Shown: piece by piece, positions 32,707 to 43,329 of the stretch | Layout: each line of letters starts with the position of its first letter | Numbering within the stretch: position 1 is the stretch's first letter | DNA from: Pholis gunnellus | Lineage: Eukaryota > Chordata > Actinopteri > Perciformes > Pholidae | Length of the DNA: 64,000 nucleotides | Direction of reading: 5' to 3' | Assembly: GCA_910591455.2 (NCBI GenBank) | Contig: OU342811.1 | Span: 4,251,947-4,315,946 of the forward strand | Translations under genes and position numbers: made by a program | Notes under the pieces: generated by a model | Databases searched by the model: none | The model's input: the letters and a program-made list of their open reading frames with translations, nothing else | Told to the model about the DNA's origin: nothing

Positions 32707-34890
32707 GGTTGGATTATGTGTGAGTTTTCAATTTAAGCTGAAGTTTTCATTCCCCTCACTGACCAGACTGTTTGTAGTTAATGAGTCCTGACTTAATAAT
32801 AGTGTCCTGACTTTAATTTGAATTTTTTTGTTTTGATTCCTTTTCTTCTTTTAATATTTGTAAAATATTGTTTTCGTGAATATATTTGTTATTACAACAT
32901 TATTACAACATTTTATCCCCAGGGGAACTGTGATTACATTATTTTCTGATAACTGATTGGTTTTCCTGTCAGCTCAGGGTAACCCTTTTCCAATGGACAC
33001 ACACACACACACAAATCTGGCCATTATTTCTCATCTTTTCCCTGAACTAAACATAATTTAGTTCGACCGAGTTTGCATTGTGCATAAAGCCTTGTAAAAG
33101 GTTTGTGCAGCGCTTATGTTACCCCCGGTTTAGGGGAACCTGAGCATAGCATAACGATGGGTCTCTTTCTCTCCCACTCCCAATAATGACCAGTGCTGCT
33201 GTTGTGAGTCCACAATGTATTTATAGACATAGTTGAAGCGATGCGCGCCAGGGTGAGCCTGGCCCAAAACAATCTCTGATCTTTGGAGGAGGCCAGAGAT
33301 CCTCTGCACTGCTGATGCTTTCTGAGAGGCTGGATTAATGACATCGGCCTATTTGTGTCGTTACAGTCAGCTAGCTGTGTGTAGTCCGTGACGTCCGGCC
33401 AGCTGTTGTCAGAGGAGCAGCGGGAGCTCCGGACATTTGATTCTCTGTTCGGGCTTTTGTTTTCTTTTACAAAGCAGGAATTATGGTCTGGAGAAATGGG
33501 GATTGTGTGGCGATTGTCACGGGGCTCAATCACATAAAGCATGTTAGTACAGCCTGGTTTTCAACTCCAGAGTAGGGCTCATATTCGCGGCTATAAATAT
33601 AACAATCGCCGTGGCGATTACTTTAGCCCTGTTTGAATCCGTAGGGAATAGCTAAACAAGAGCTTGCAGCGTGTGTGCTGCTGTTGGTTTTCCTGCTAAG
33701 CTAGTTTAGCATAGTGTTGGGAATGAAAAGGAGCGTGTTTGAGTTATCAGCATATATAAAAACTAAATTATTGACATCAATAGAATTATTGTCAGTAAAA
33801 TTATTAACGATTATTAATAATCCAGCTATTATCACAATACATAGACAAAGTAATCACAGACGGCTGCTATTTAAAATATAACAGTTTATTATGTTCCAAT
33901 AATAATGATCTAGTAAACTAATATCTAAACTAACAACACAACTATACATTTATGAGCACGCTATCTAGAATCAACAAACTGTGATTGTGTGTGTGTGTGT
34001 GTGTGTGTGTGGGGGAGAGGCGAGAGCACAGCTCAGACGTGTGATGTAATGTAAACGTAGCTACGGCACATGGGACTGCACATTGAAGATAGGCCGAATT
34101 ACCAAAATGGAGTTTGCACGTGACCACCTCGCGAGACTACAAAACGGCGCAGGACTCTAACATGGCGATAGACAATAGAGAGATCGCGCTATCTACATGT
34201 GCCTGAAGCAGTTAGCTCAACCTCGGAGCTACATTAGCTTCAAGCTATATGTGTGTGTGGGTTAGTAAAATAAGAGAGAAAGCAAACAAAACAAAATAAG
34301 ATCCTCCCCGCCGCAGTGGAGTACGTAAGATTGTTCTCTCATCTACGGAAACACAGCTGACAACTCTTTGATTTGCGCAGCTCCAAGAGTTGCGCAATAA
34401 ATTCTCTCGGTAGCAGAAATTTCTTCAGCTCGTCAAGGGAAAATAAAAATAAAATGAACAGTCTTTATTCATCCAGCGAATCTAAGACTGAAGACCCAGG
34501 CTGTCTGTTACTTCGGGTTGGTTGCCATGTTGAGCGCAGTGGCTCCACCGAGAGATTATATTTCCCACAATTTAAGCTTCTGCATTTTCCAAATGCACTA
34601 GTATTATTCAAACGTATTATTCAGTTTGTGAGTGAGCCTCTTACTGAATGGTTCAATACGTGTATTGTTACACTTCTAATCAGTTGATATGTAGGATACT
34701 GGATACACAGTGCATCCTAGTGAGAACGCTGATGAAAAAATATCCTGCATCATATTATTATGTAGATCAAGCAGAACTAGATTATTACAATGATTTTAAG
34801 GCATATTTCTGAGTGTTGCTTGTGAAGACAATTGTTTCAAACCACACTCACTCCACCTGCAGCTTCTATTAAGATCATTTTAACATGTGG
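32707..34890. other. Gene-free stretch with short repeats
   Basis: Holds a CA run (32998-33016), a TG run (33986-34011), an AT-rich block (33750-33860) and CpG-richer pieces at 33110-33640. A 142-codon minus-strand frame at 33114-33542 has no recognisable domain. 34330-34690 ends in GTGTATTGTTACACTTC and may be part of an LTR, but no partner end was seen. Confidence 0.35.
33986..34011. repeat. (TG)n microsatellite
   Basis: Thirteen TG steps followed by a G-run. Confidence 0.9.
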
Positions 34891-35969
34891 GCCCTGTTCC
34901 AGAAAGCAGGTTTAGTGTGAACTCTGAGGTAGTTAGCCCTGAGGAGAAACTCTGGGGTTTCAGTTACAGAAAGAGAGGTAACTTGAGCTCTGGGTCAGTG
35001 TTGAATAAATTATTCAAGTCCAGTTCAGAAGTTGCTGTGAGTTTAATAAACCATACTGGTGACCTCAGACACAGAGCAGATCTGAGCCGGTGAGTTGACC
35101 CCAAACAAATGAAGACAGAAGCATTTTATACAGGGAGCCAGAGCAGTGGTTAGACTGTATGTAAATACTAGAAGACAGAGGTAAGGGGGGACTATAGCTG
35201 TGTCTCAATTCAGGGGCTGCATCCTTCGGAGGACCCCGCCTTCGCGGTCTACATGGGCCGCGTCCTTTGTGGACCGCGTAGGCTAGACCCGTGCGGTCTA
35301 CGAAATGAGACGGCCTACACTACAGAGGACTTCCTGTTTGCGTCAACAGTTGTTCCCGCCCCACCCCCTCTTGCTGCTCCTGTTGCCTAAAATCCCTGCT
35401 CAACGGGATTATATATATATTTATAGTATATATATGTACACATTTATAGTGTGTGTATATATATTCATTTAATCTCTGCCCAGCAGGATTATAGGCAGAG
35501 GAAATCAATCAAGACAGTTAACATTAACAGCAGCAAAACAAATCTCAGCAAACGTGTTTATTAACTTGCAGTAACACATTTTATAATTTACACAGCAGAA
35601 TATACACAAATTCGCACAGAAATCATTTACATGGATGTCTTATTTCAATTTAAATTAATAAAAGAAAAAGGTGACATCACAACTGTCATCTCTGTGACAG
35701 CAACATTAACACAACAAAAGGATCTACTGGTTGTGTTATTAGTGAAGCTTTATAATGATGAGAGCTAATGTAACTGTAACCTTAAGTACAAGATGGTCAA
35801 ATGGAGATATTACAAACGGACTAATGTCTTAATTCAAAGCTACGGTTGTTGAATGTTTGTCCATCGTTCTCCCCTCAGCTCCTGCTCTCTGTAACAAAAC
35901 AAGAACAGAATTAGCAAAAAACTCAAATTCAGTGTATTTGTGTAATTAATCTTAACGTTACCGGATTTC

Positions 35970-36292
35970 TCACCTTGGGCAACTCCGGAAAAGGACAAAG
36001 TCCAACCCTTCTCGAGGAGCTTGGTTCCAGAGCCAGTACTGTGTGTGGAGGTGAGTCCAACTATATCTAGCTGGTATCGCTCCACCTCCTGCACCAGCTC
36101 CGGCTCTTTCCCCGCTAGCGAGGTGACGTTCCACATCCCTAGAGCTAGTCTATGCTGCCGGCGATCGGCTCGCCCAGGCCTCCGGCCTGACCCACCGCCT
36201 GGTCTGCATTGCACCCAACCCCGATGCTTGTCCCTGCGGTTGGTGGGTCCACAGGGTGGCTGCTCCATGTTGTTTCTTTGAGCTGAGCCCAA
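35970..36292 (-). pseudogene. LINE APE endonuclease, N-terminal piece (inverted)
   Basis: The minus strand reads LALGMWNVTSLAGKEPELVQ then EVERYQLDIVGLTSTHS and GWTLSFSGVAQGE. This is the start of an apurinic/apyrimidinic-type endonuclease, with the Asn of WNV in the metal-binding position and the ...DIVGLTSTHS strand. Upstream (36293 to about 36577) is leader sequence of the same element. The piece stops at the inversion point. The enzyme would nick target DNA to prime reverse transcription; here it is dead because the rest lies on the other strand. Confidence 0.75.
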
Positions 36293-36577
36293 CCGGGCCC
36301 CATGGGCGAAGGCCCGGCCACCAGACGCTCGCTGACGAGCTCCCCTCCTGGGTCTGGCTCCGGGAGGGTGCCCCAGTTTCCCTGGTCCGGGCGAGGTGGC
36401 TGAAGACCATGGGCTGCTTATCCTCAGGGTTCTTTTGAACCGCTCTTAGTCTGGGCTCTCCCCTGAGACCTGTTTGCCTTGGGAGACCCTACCAGGGACT
36501 ACTGCCCCAGACAACATAGCTCCCAGGATCACTGAGCCACTCAAACTCCTCCACCACATTAAGGTGGCGATTCACGG

Positions 36578-37434
36578 CAAGAGTGGGGATACTCACAAGC
36601 CCCCGGCTGAGCGCCGCTGTGTTGGAGTTCTCCCCGGAGAACGAGAGGGTTGCCTCCATGCGCCTACGGTTTGCGGGGAGCAAGGCTCTGACTGTGGTTT
36701 GTGCTTATGCACCAAACAGCAGTTCGGAGTATCCGGCCTTCTTGGAGTCGGTGAGAGGGGTCTTGGAAAGGGTGCCGCCTGCCGACTCCATAGTTCCCCT
36801 GGGGGACTCCAACGCTCACGTGGGCAATGACGGAGAAACCTGGCAGGGAGTGATTGGGAGGAACGGCTTGCCCGATCTGAACCTGAGTGGTTTCTCGTTA
36901 TTGGACTTCTGTGTTAGCCATGGTTTGGCCATAAAGAACACCATGTTCGGTGGACACCTGGCGGAGGACCCTGTCCGGGAGGTCTTTCACTCCCACCTCC
37001 GGAAGAACTTCTCACACATCCCGAGGGAGGTTGGGGACATGGAATCCGAATGGACCACGTTCAAAGCCTATATTGTGGACGTGGCCGCTAGGAGCTGTGG
37101 CCGGAAGGTCATCGGTGCCTGTCGTGGCGGCAACCCGAGAACCCGGTGGTGGACACCGGAGGTGAGGGAAGCCGTCAAGCTGAAGAAGGAGACCTTCAGG
37201 GCCTGGCTGGCCCAGGGGTCTCCTGAAGCAGCTGAGAGGTACCAGCAGGCCAGAAGGGCTGCAGCTGCGGTGGTCGCGGATGCTAAAACTCGGGCATGGG
37301 AGGAGTTCGGGGAGGCCATGGAGAAGGACTTTCGGTTGGCCTCAAGGAGGTTCTGGCAAACCATCAGACGGCTCAGGAAGGGTAAGCAGGGCCTACCCCA
37401 GGCTGTTCTCAGCAGGGGGGGGGGGGACTGTTGA
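36578..37434 (+). pseudogene. LINE APE C-terminal part and linker, internal deletion
   Basis: Picks up where the inverted piece stops: RVGILTSPRLSAAVLEFSPE, VVCAYAPNSSSEYPAFLES, and PLGDSNAHVGND (the Asp/Asn pair of the APE active site, written GDFNAH in most relatives). After LAIKNTMF it jumps to REVFHSHLRKN, so the last part of the endonuclease (including the SDH-type motif) is deleted. The linker then continues with NPRTRWWTPEVREAVKLKKE and RRFWQTIRRLRKGKQ. The frame is lost at a 12-G run (37415-37426) just before the RT domain. Confidence 0.75.
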
Positions 37435-38477
37435 CCCGGACGGGGGACATCGTCGGGCGGTGGAAAGAGCACTTTGAGGAACTCCTAAACCCGACCAACA
37501 TGTCCTCTGCAGAGGAGGCAGCGCCTGAAGACCTGGGGGGGGGGGGCTCACCCATATCCCTGGTAGAGGTCGCTAAGGTAGTCAAAAAGCTCCTTGGTGG
37601 CAAGGCGCCAGGGGTGGATGAGATCCGCCCTGAGATGCTGAAGGCGCTGGACACTGTTGGGCTGTCTTGGCTGACACGCCTCTTCAGTGTCGCATGGGGG
37701 TCGGGATCAGTGCCCATGGACCGGCAGACCGGGGTGGTGGTTCTCATTTTCAAAAAGGGGGACCGGAGAATGTGCTCGAATTATCGGGGTATCACACTAC
37801 TCAGCCTCCCAGGGAAAGCTTATGCCAGGGTGCTGGAAAGGAGGCTCCGACCGTTTGTTGAACCTCGGATTCAAGAGGAGCAGATCGGATTCCGTCCCGG
37901 CCGTGGAACAGTGGACCAGCTCTTTACCCTCGCAAGACTACTGGAGGGGTTCTGGGAGTTTGCCCAACCAGTCTACATGTGTTTTGTGGACTTGGAGAAG
38001 GCTTTCGACCGGGTCCCTCGGGGGTTCTTGTGGGGGGTGCTGCGGGAGTATGGGGTGCCGGACCCGTTAGAACGGGCTATCCGGTCTCTGTACGACTGCA
38101 GTAGGAGCTGTGTCCGCATTCTCGGCAATAAGTCAGACACGTTCCCAGTGGGTGTTGGCCTCCGCCAGGGCTGCCCTTTGTCACCGGTCCTGTTCGTGAC
38201 TTTCATGGACAGGATTTCTAGGCGCAGCCGGGGGGTGGAGAACGTCAGGTTCGGGAGTCTCGGGATCAGCTCTCTGATGTTTGCAGATGATGTGGTTCTG
38301 TTGGCCTCCTCGGATCGTGACCTCCAGCATTCACTGGGGCGGTTTGCAGCCGAGTGTGAAGCGGCGGGGATGAGAGTTAGCACCTCCAAATCTGAGGCCA
38401 TGGTGCTCTGCTGGAAACCAATGGATTGCTCCCTCCAGGTGGGGACGGAGTGCCTACCTCAAGCGAAGGAGTTTTAA
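37431..38477 (+). pseudogene. LINE reverse transcriptase domain
   Basis: 348 codons open. In order: KAPGVDEIRPEML (about 58-70), NYRGITLLSLPGKAYARVLE (117-136), EEQIGFRPGRGT (149-160), FVDLEKAFDRVPR with catalytic Asp187, GLRQGCPLSPVLF (243-255), and FADD at 284-287, the RT active-site box. All key blocks are present, so the fold was intact until recently. After LPQAKEF an extra T near 38473 shifts the frame; KYLGVLFTSEGKME follows out of frame, and the copy ends at 38531. The frame's first Met lies in the linker, not at a true start. It would copy the LINE RNA into DNA at the nicked target. Confidence 0.85.
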
Positions 38478-38865
38478 GTATCTCGGGGTCTTGTTCACGA
38501 GTGAGGGTAAGATGGAGGCGGATCGGCGGAGCGGATTTAAAGTGATATTTCAGGTTCACTACCTGTCTACCTGAGCTCACGTTGGTCCGTTTATGTACAT
38601 GATATGAAATATGAATCATCTGTAAAATCATCACAATCTCAGTAAGGTTTGACAGTGAAGTTATTAAAAGTTACTTTACAAGGCTTAACTACAGTCGGAT
38701 GCAGGCAGCCGGTAATAGCACAGCGGCTAACGTTAGTTAGCATGTCAGTTACCAACGTCACACAACCTAACGGAACATTTTAACACACGTGATGTTAAAA
38801 GATCTCTTATTTTGCTTCAACATTAGTATCGGTGACATTTGAGTGAGTTGAAACCCAATACTTAC

Positions 38866-38917
38866 ATTCAAAAGTGAATACTGCCGCTTCTCCAGCTCTC
38901 GCATCACTCGCCGCCAT
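38866..38917 (-). CDS. Possible first coding exon of the nested TIR element
   Basis: On the minus strand, AACATGGCGGCGAGTGATG gives a good translation-start context and an open run MAASDARAGEAAVFTFE. This ends exactly at a consensus donor, GAAT|GTAAGTATT, at 38866/38865. It lies about 230 bp from the right TIR, where the first exon of a transposon gene is expected. No later exon was recognised between here and the LINE, so the gene is at best a remnant. Confidence 0.35.
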
Positions 38918-40333
38918 GTTTGTTCAAATAAAATCTTCACCGACACGCAATGCATCTTGGGATAAGCTGGGCCGCGAAGGATCCATGAGTCCTCCAAATC
39001 TGAGGTCTGAAGGCCGCATTCGTCGGCTGCATTCGAAGGAGTCTTCAACAAATATGCGAATTGGGACAGCCTAGTCACCGTGCTGTGACGCAACCGGTCT
39101 ACGAATGCAGCCTTCGAAGGATACAGCCCCTGAATTGAGACACAGCTTATGACAAAGGGCAGGAAGGGAGGCATTCACATTCAAACCTGCATGAAGGACA
39201 TACAGTTGGCATCTGGTCAATCAAATTGGCCTGAAGTAGCACCTAGGAGTCATTTGGTTAGGAAGTCTGGCCCCAATGTGTATTCTTCATCATCAGTTAC
39301 CGTGGTAACAAACCCTGAGTCTCCTCCCTCTTACACAGCCAGACACGTTCATGTCCTCATTCATTCAGTCTGTATCAAGGCGTGAATCGCAGCGCATTAA
39401 TTAGAAGATGTTTACTGTATGACAGAATGTAAATCCTTGTTGGATATTATCTTGTTACTCAAGAAATTCTTAAGTTGCTGCTTTCAGTGTTGTCAGTCGT
39501 TCCTTTGAACAGCGTTGTTTTGCTCTCACATTTTGCAAGTGGAAGTTCTTTTTTCATATTAATATATAATGCTGTGACTGCACACAGTTGGTGTCAGCTG
39601 TCACTGGTGGAACATAATTCCTATAATATTGGAGTTTATATGTTAATATTTCCGAGTGATTCGGCTGCAGAATGGAGTGAGTTTTTTAAACAGTTTTAAC
39701 AGCAATTTTTTTAATTTGCTACATTTGTTGAAGTAGCTGAAATAGATCTACTGAAAACTGTTGAACCAAGATCCAAATCTAAGTAAATAGTGTAACATTT
39801 TTAATCCACTGTATTTGAACCGTAAAGCCTTTTTAAGTGCATATCACCGAACATTACTGGATCCGATTGTAATCTTATAATCATGTCTCTATGTCTTTGA
39901 TCTATATATATATATATTATATATATTTTAATTTTCATCTTCAGTTGCTGGTCCCCATCAGATCAAAGCTGAACAAATATATCTAAAATGTAGGCCTTAT
40001 GTAGTCTATAGCCTAATACACAATCAAATACCACCACTTTATCATCCAAGGACAGAAAGGAAAGGTCTGGTAAATGATAAATTAAGGGACCACACAGAAT
40101 ACAACTTTATTGTGTTACCTTAACATTTACCTGCTCTGACTCCAGCTCTTTGTTAAAGATAACGGTACATAGTCTGTACATCCTTTAATATCTATATTTC
40201 CACTGGATTACAATAGAGGTCCTACAGTTTATCTACCTGAACCAGAAATTCAGAGTTTCCCATCTCAGGATAAGTCAACTCAGAGTTCAGGGTTAAGCTC
40301 AGAGTTTTTTAAACCTGCTTTCTCAAACAGGGC

Positions 40334-40649
40334 ATGGAACAATTACTGCCCATATTATTTCAATGGTGCAGTGGATGAGAGATCTTTCCCCATCTAAAGC
40401 CTGATTCTGGATCAACATGTTAGCCTGGGGCCATGGAAACCTCATCTACCAACCTAGGGCATTGTAAGCTTCTTTTTCTTCTTCAGTTGAATTTGCGGCA
40501 GACTCGACGGCAGCAACGGTGTATTGCTGCCCTCCACAGTTCATTTGTGGACCTCCATTGTGTGATGTATATCCTTATGTAGAGTCCGGTACAATGGAGA
40601 AAAGTCATTACAGATTCTCAGTTTCTCAATTTCCCACGGTGAGAATTGA
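40334..40649. other. Short gene-free gap
   Basis: Sequence between the Harbinger-like element and the next LINE. Nothing recognised. Confidence 0.5.
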
Positions 40650-40670
40650 CTTCACTGAATGATCTGTAAC

Positions 40671-43320
40671 TTAAATTTCTGCCAGCTCTGCTTGCATGAT
40701 CTGTCTCTCCCTGTGATAGTTGGTGCATTCCATCAAGGCGTGCTTCACAGTGTCCGCCACCCCACAGCTGCATTTTCCATCTGGGTGCATACCCAACATT
40801 GGCAGCCCATGATTCAGTCCACAGTGACCCTGTCTCAGCCTAGTTATTACCACATTCTCCCTCCGGCCCCTTCTTGTATTAGGCTTGTGCTTCACTGTTG
40901 GCTGTAAATAAAAATAAAACCTGCTCGCACATATTTGCAATTCCTTGAGTTATTATGCTTTTATACTCAACCCTTCAATACAATACTTACAGATCTACCT
41001 CCTTCCTGTTGACTTTGTTATTTTATCAGCTTCCTCATTCCCCTGTACTTCTACAGGAGCTGGAACCCAGAGGAACCCAACAGAGCTCCCCAACTTAGAT
41101 ACTTGATTGAGCACAGAAAACGTTTCTGTTATTAGATCTGGTCTGGCCCCACTTTTCTCACCCTTCAATGCCATTAGTGCCGCAGTGGAGTCTGAGCATA
41201 TCATTTTCTCTCCTGGTCTAATTTCCTCCACCCACCCCAGTGCTCACAGGATTGCCGCAAGCTCTGCCCATTTTCCTTTGAAATGATCCCTAACTAAAGT
41301 CCCTGGATCTCACTGCACCATTCTTATTGATTCGGTCTAATATAGAAAGTTCTGGCAGCAGCCATGGTGGAACAGGTGGCCAGCACACTGCCGGGCCCAT
41401 CGACAAATCTGTCACTCCCACTCCCCCTGCTCTTTTGCTCATTTTAATCTTCTTATTTATCCATCCCTCTCCTGAAGTTCCCAGTGCGCCTTCAACAAAC
41501 ACTTAGCAGGTGTTAAGAACCTAGAACTCTGCAGCTTAGACCAGTACTTAAGAGGCAATTTGCTCTTTCTGAGCCATAGTTTGTTTTCCCCTATTTCAGT
41601 TAAAAGAGCATTCGTAGGTGTTGTTCCAAAAGCCTCGCTACATATTCTAGGTGCTTTAGCCTGCATTCTGTCCAGCATCACCAATAATCGATTGCAGATC
41701 TTATGTCTGCCCGGTAAATCATCATTAATATTCCCTTTATCTGCTCCCCAGTCAGATCCTACCCGGCATCGTAAGACATGAATGACTTTGTCACACCCTC
41801 CATGTCATTCTCTCCTAAAGCCAGACTCGCAGGAATTGTAAATGTTTTAACTCGTTTTGTTAGATATTCTGAGGTCCTGCTGTTTTGAAGACCACATACT
41901 TGGCTGACTATTTTACTACTTTATCTAATGCCTGCCAAAGTTGCCTATGAATATCGGTCAAAATTCCGTCCTCTTTTCCAAATGGCCAAATCCTCAGCAA
42001 ATAATGGTTCACCAAAAACAATTTATAAAAAACAATATCAATAATCATTATGTTAAACAAAACTGGAGTAACTATGCTTTCCTGGAGGGGTCCTGTAATT
42101 CTTTACAGGACATAACCCCACCTACTTGTACTTGAATAGTATAATATCTGAAAAGGTTTTTATCCAGTTTAGTATCCTTCATCCCCAGCACATCATACAG
42201 CTTTATAACTAAACCCTCCTTTCACAGCATATCATACTTGTCAATGTCAATAAATACACCCACTACTGCTTCTATATTTGAAATCCAAATGCAGCATCCA
42301 TAGGGGATTGTCCAACCCTCTGGTAGGGGAAAAAATACCCCTTTTTCTCAAGCATATATACAACTCTCTCTGTACCCATAAGTGCCATTATCTCATTTAT
42401 AACACAGCTGTACGTGCAACTGGGCGGTAAAACCAGGTTCTAAAGGGTAAACTATTGAATGTTTCAACTCTTTTGGCAATAACATATTGTATTAATCAAT
42501 GCTAATATCTCCTCCAATGCAAAGGCATCCAGTTACTGGGATATCTGGTACCCCAGACCATCCGTCCCAAGAGTTGTGCCTCTCCCTTTTCTGAATTGCT
42601 TGTTTAAGTTCTTGCAAAAAAAGAAGACAAATATGCACTACATTGGTATCGTGATTATGATGCTCTAGTTTGAAATTCTCACTCTCTAACTTCTCCTGCC
42701 TCTTCTTTTTGCTTGCTGAGCTTATATTTCCTGAGCTCTGGACAGTTTTAAATGGTTTAACTGACAAGTCTGCCTTAGCTTTGTCATCAACTGCCTTCTG
42801 TTCCTCTACTGTGACACTGACACTGCCATCTGCCATTTGCCTAACCAAAGCACATCATTTCCTAACTTCTGGTTTTAGCCCTAATGTCCTTTAAAATGTG
42901 CACCAGCCTTCTCTCTTGGCATCCTTTATAACCCTCCTGACCTTTGCTCTGAGTTTCTTATACTTGACTGCATGGCTTTCCACTAGACTATTCCTCAGCC
43001 GCCTGAATGCCTTATTTCATGCACTTAGAGAATGATTATTCTTTCCACATCCTCACTGTTTACATCTCAAACCTCTACCCGAGTCTTCTCTTTGAATTTG
43101 TCTCACCTTTCCCTTGAGTAATTCAATCTTTTTCCCCTTCTATCCTGCACTTTGACAAGCATTCTACCAAACATGATCACTTCCAATTTTGTATCGGTCC
43201 ATCATATCCCATTCCACCACTAGAGCAAGCTCAGCTGATACAAAAGGTAAGTCAATGCATGATTTGGCTGCGTCACTGACTTAGAACCATGTTGGCCTAC
43301 CATCATTTAATACAAGTCCA
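40671..43320 (-). pseudogene. Decayed LINE with APE, RT and RNase H (I-type)
   Basis: Minus-strand fragments stand in the order of one LINE ORF2. First is the APE C-terminus: HGLVLNDGRPTWF, CIDLPFVSAELA and GSDH (43320-43180). RT follows: LPKELKHSIVYPL (about 42450), VVGVFIDIDKYDML (about 42250) and EGLVIKLYDVLGM. The RT-distal segment is LDRMQAKAPRICSEAFGTTP (about 41675). RNase H is MICSDSTAALMALKGEKSG through VGFLWVPAPVEVQGNEEADK (41205-41010; note APV where AHV is usual). A C-terminal part has RGRRENVVITRLRQGHCGLN and a Cys/His cluster (40880-40690). Many stops and frameshifts. RNase H after RT points to the I/Nimb group rather than RTE or L2. Neither the 5' leader nor the 3' tail was identified. 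Confidence 0.75.
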
Positions 43321-43329
43321 TGCTCCACG

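Larger units (their letters stand above)
35969..38531 (+). mobile_element. APE-type LINE, 5'-inverted and 3'-truncated
   Basis: A non-LTR retrotransposon copy in two opposed pieces. 35972 to about 36577 is its 5' leader and first APE residues on the minus strand. About 36578 to 38531 is the continuation on the plus strand. The two pieces are contiguous in the source order (the minus piece ends at ...FSGVAQGE, the plus piece starts at RVGILTS), which is the signature of twin priming. CGGATTT stands at both outer edges (35962-35968 and 38532-38538), a plausible 7-bp target duplication. Unusually, the copy lacks its own 3' end, stopping shortly after KYLGVLFTSEGKME. The clade (RTE/Rex-like or other) is not settled. 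Confidence 0.8.
35196..39147 (-). mobile_element. TIR element (37-bp ends) nested in Harbinger-like copy
   Basis: Left end AGCTGTGTCTCAATTCAGGG GCTGCATCCTTCGGAGG (35196-35232, space added). The right end at 39111-39147 is its inverted copy with two mismatches. TAT flanks both sides as a possible 3-bp target duplication. Just inside, the left and right arms share GCGGTCTAC / CCGGTCTACG words. Without the LINE insertion it is about 1.38 kb. A small start-codon exon with a good donor site survives at 38866-38917 on the minus strand. The superfamily is not certain; a 3-bp duplication would fit PIF/Harbinger. Confidence 0.75.
34891..40333 (-). mobile_element. Harbinger-like element with nested insertions
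   Basis: The left end GCCCTGTTCCAGAAAGCAGG (34891) pairs with the right end (40333 inwards), which read on the minus strand is GCCCTGTTTGAGAAAGCAGG. Both continue into recurring AACTCTGAG and GAGAAACTC/GGGAAACTC words. From memory this end sequence belongs to a very common teleost family assigned to PIF/Harbinger. No transposase frame remains, and the 3-bp target duplication could not be confirmed (flanks TGG and ATG). Its own sequence is about 300 bp on the left and 1.2 kb on the right. The middle is occupied by the element at 35196-39147. Confidence 0.6.

Noticed and set aside
33114..33542. 142-codon minus-strand frame
   Set aside because: No domain, no neighbouring exons; probably chance in an old repeat.
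36474..36830. 118-codon plus-strand frame over the LINE inversion point
   Set aside because: Spans the twin-priming junction and is out of frame with the endonuclease; shadow of the LINE.
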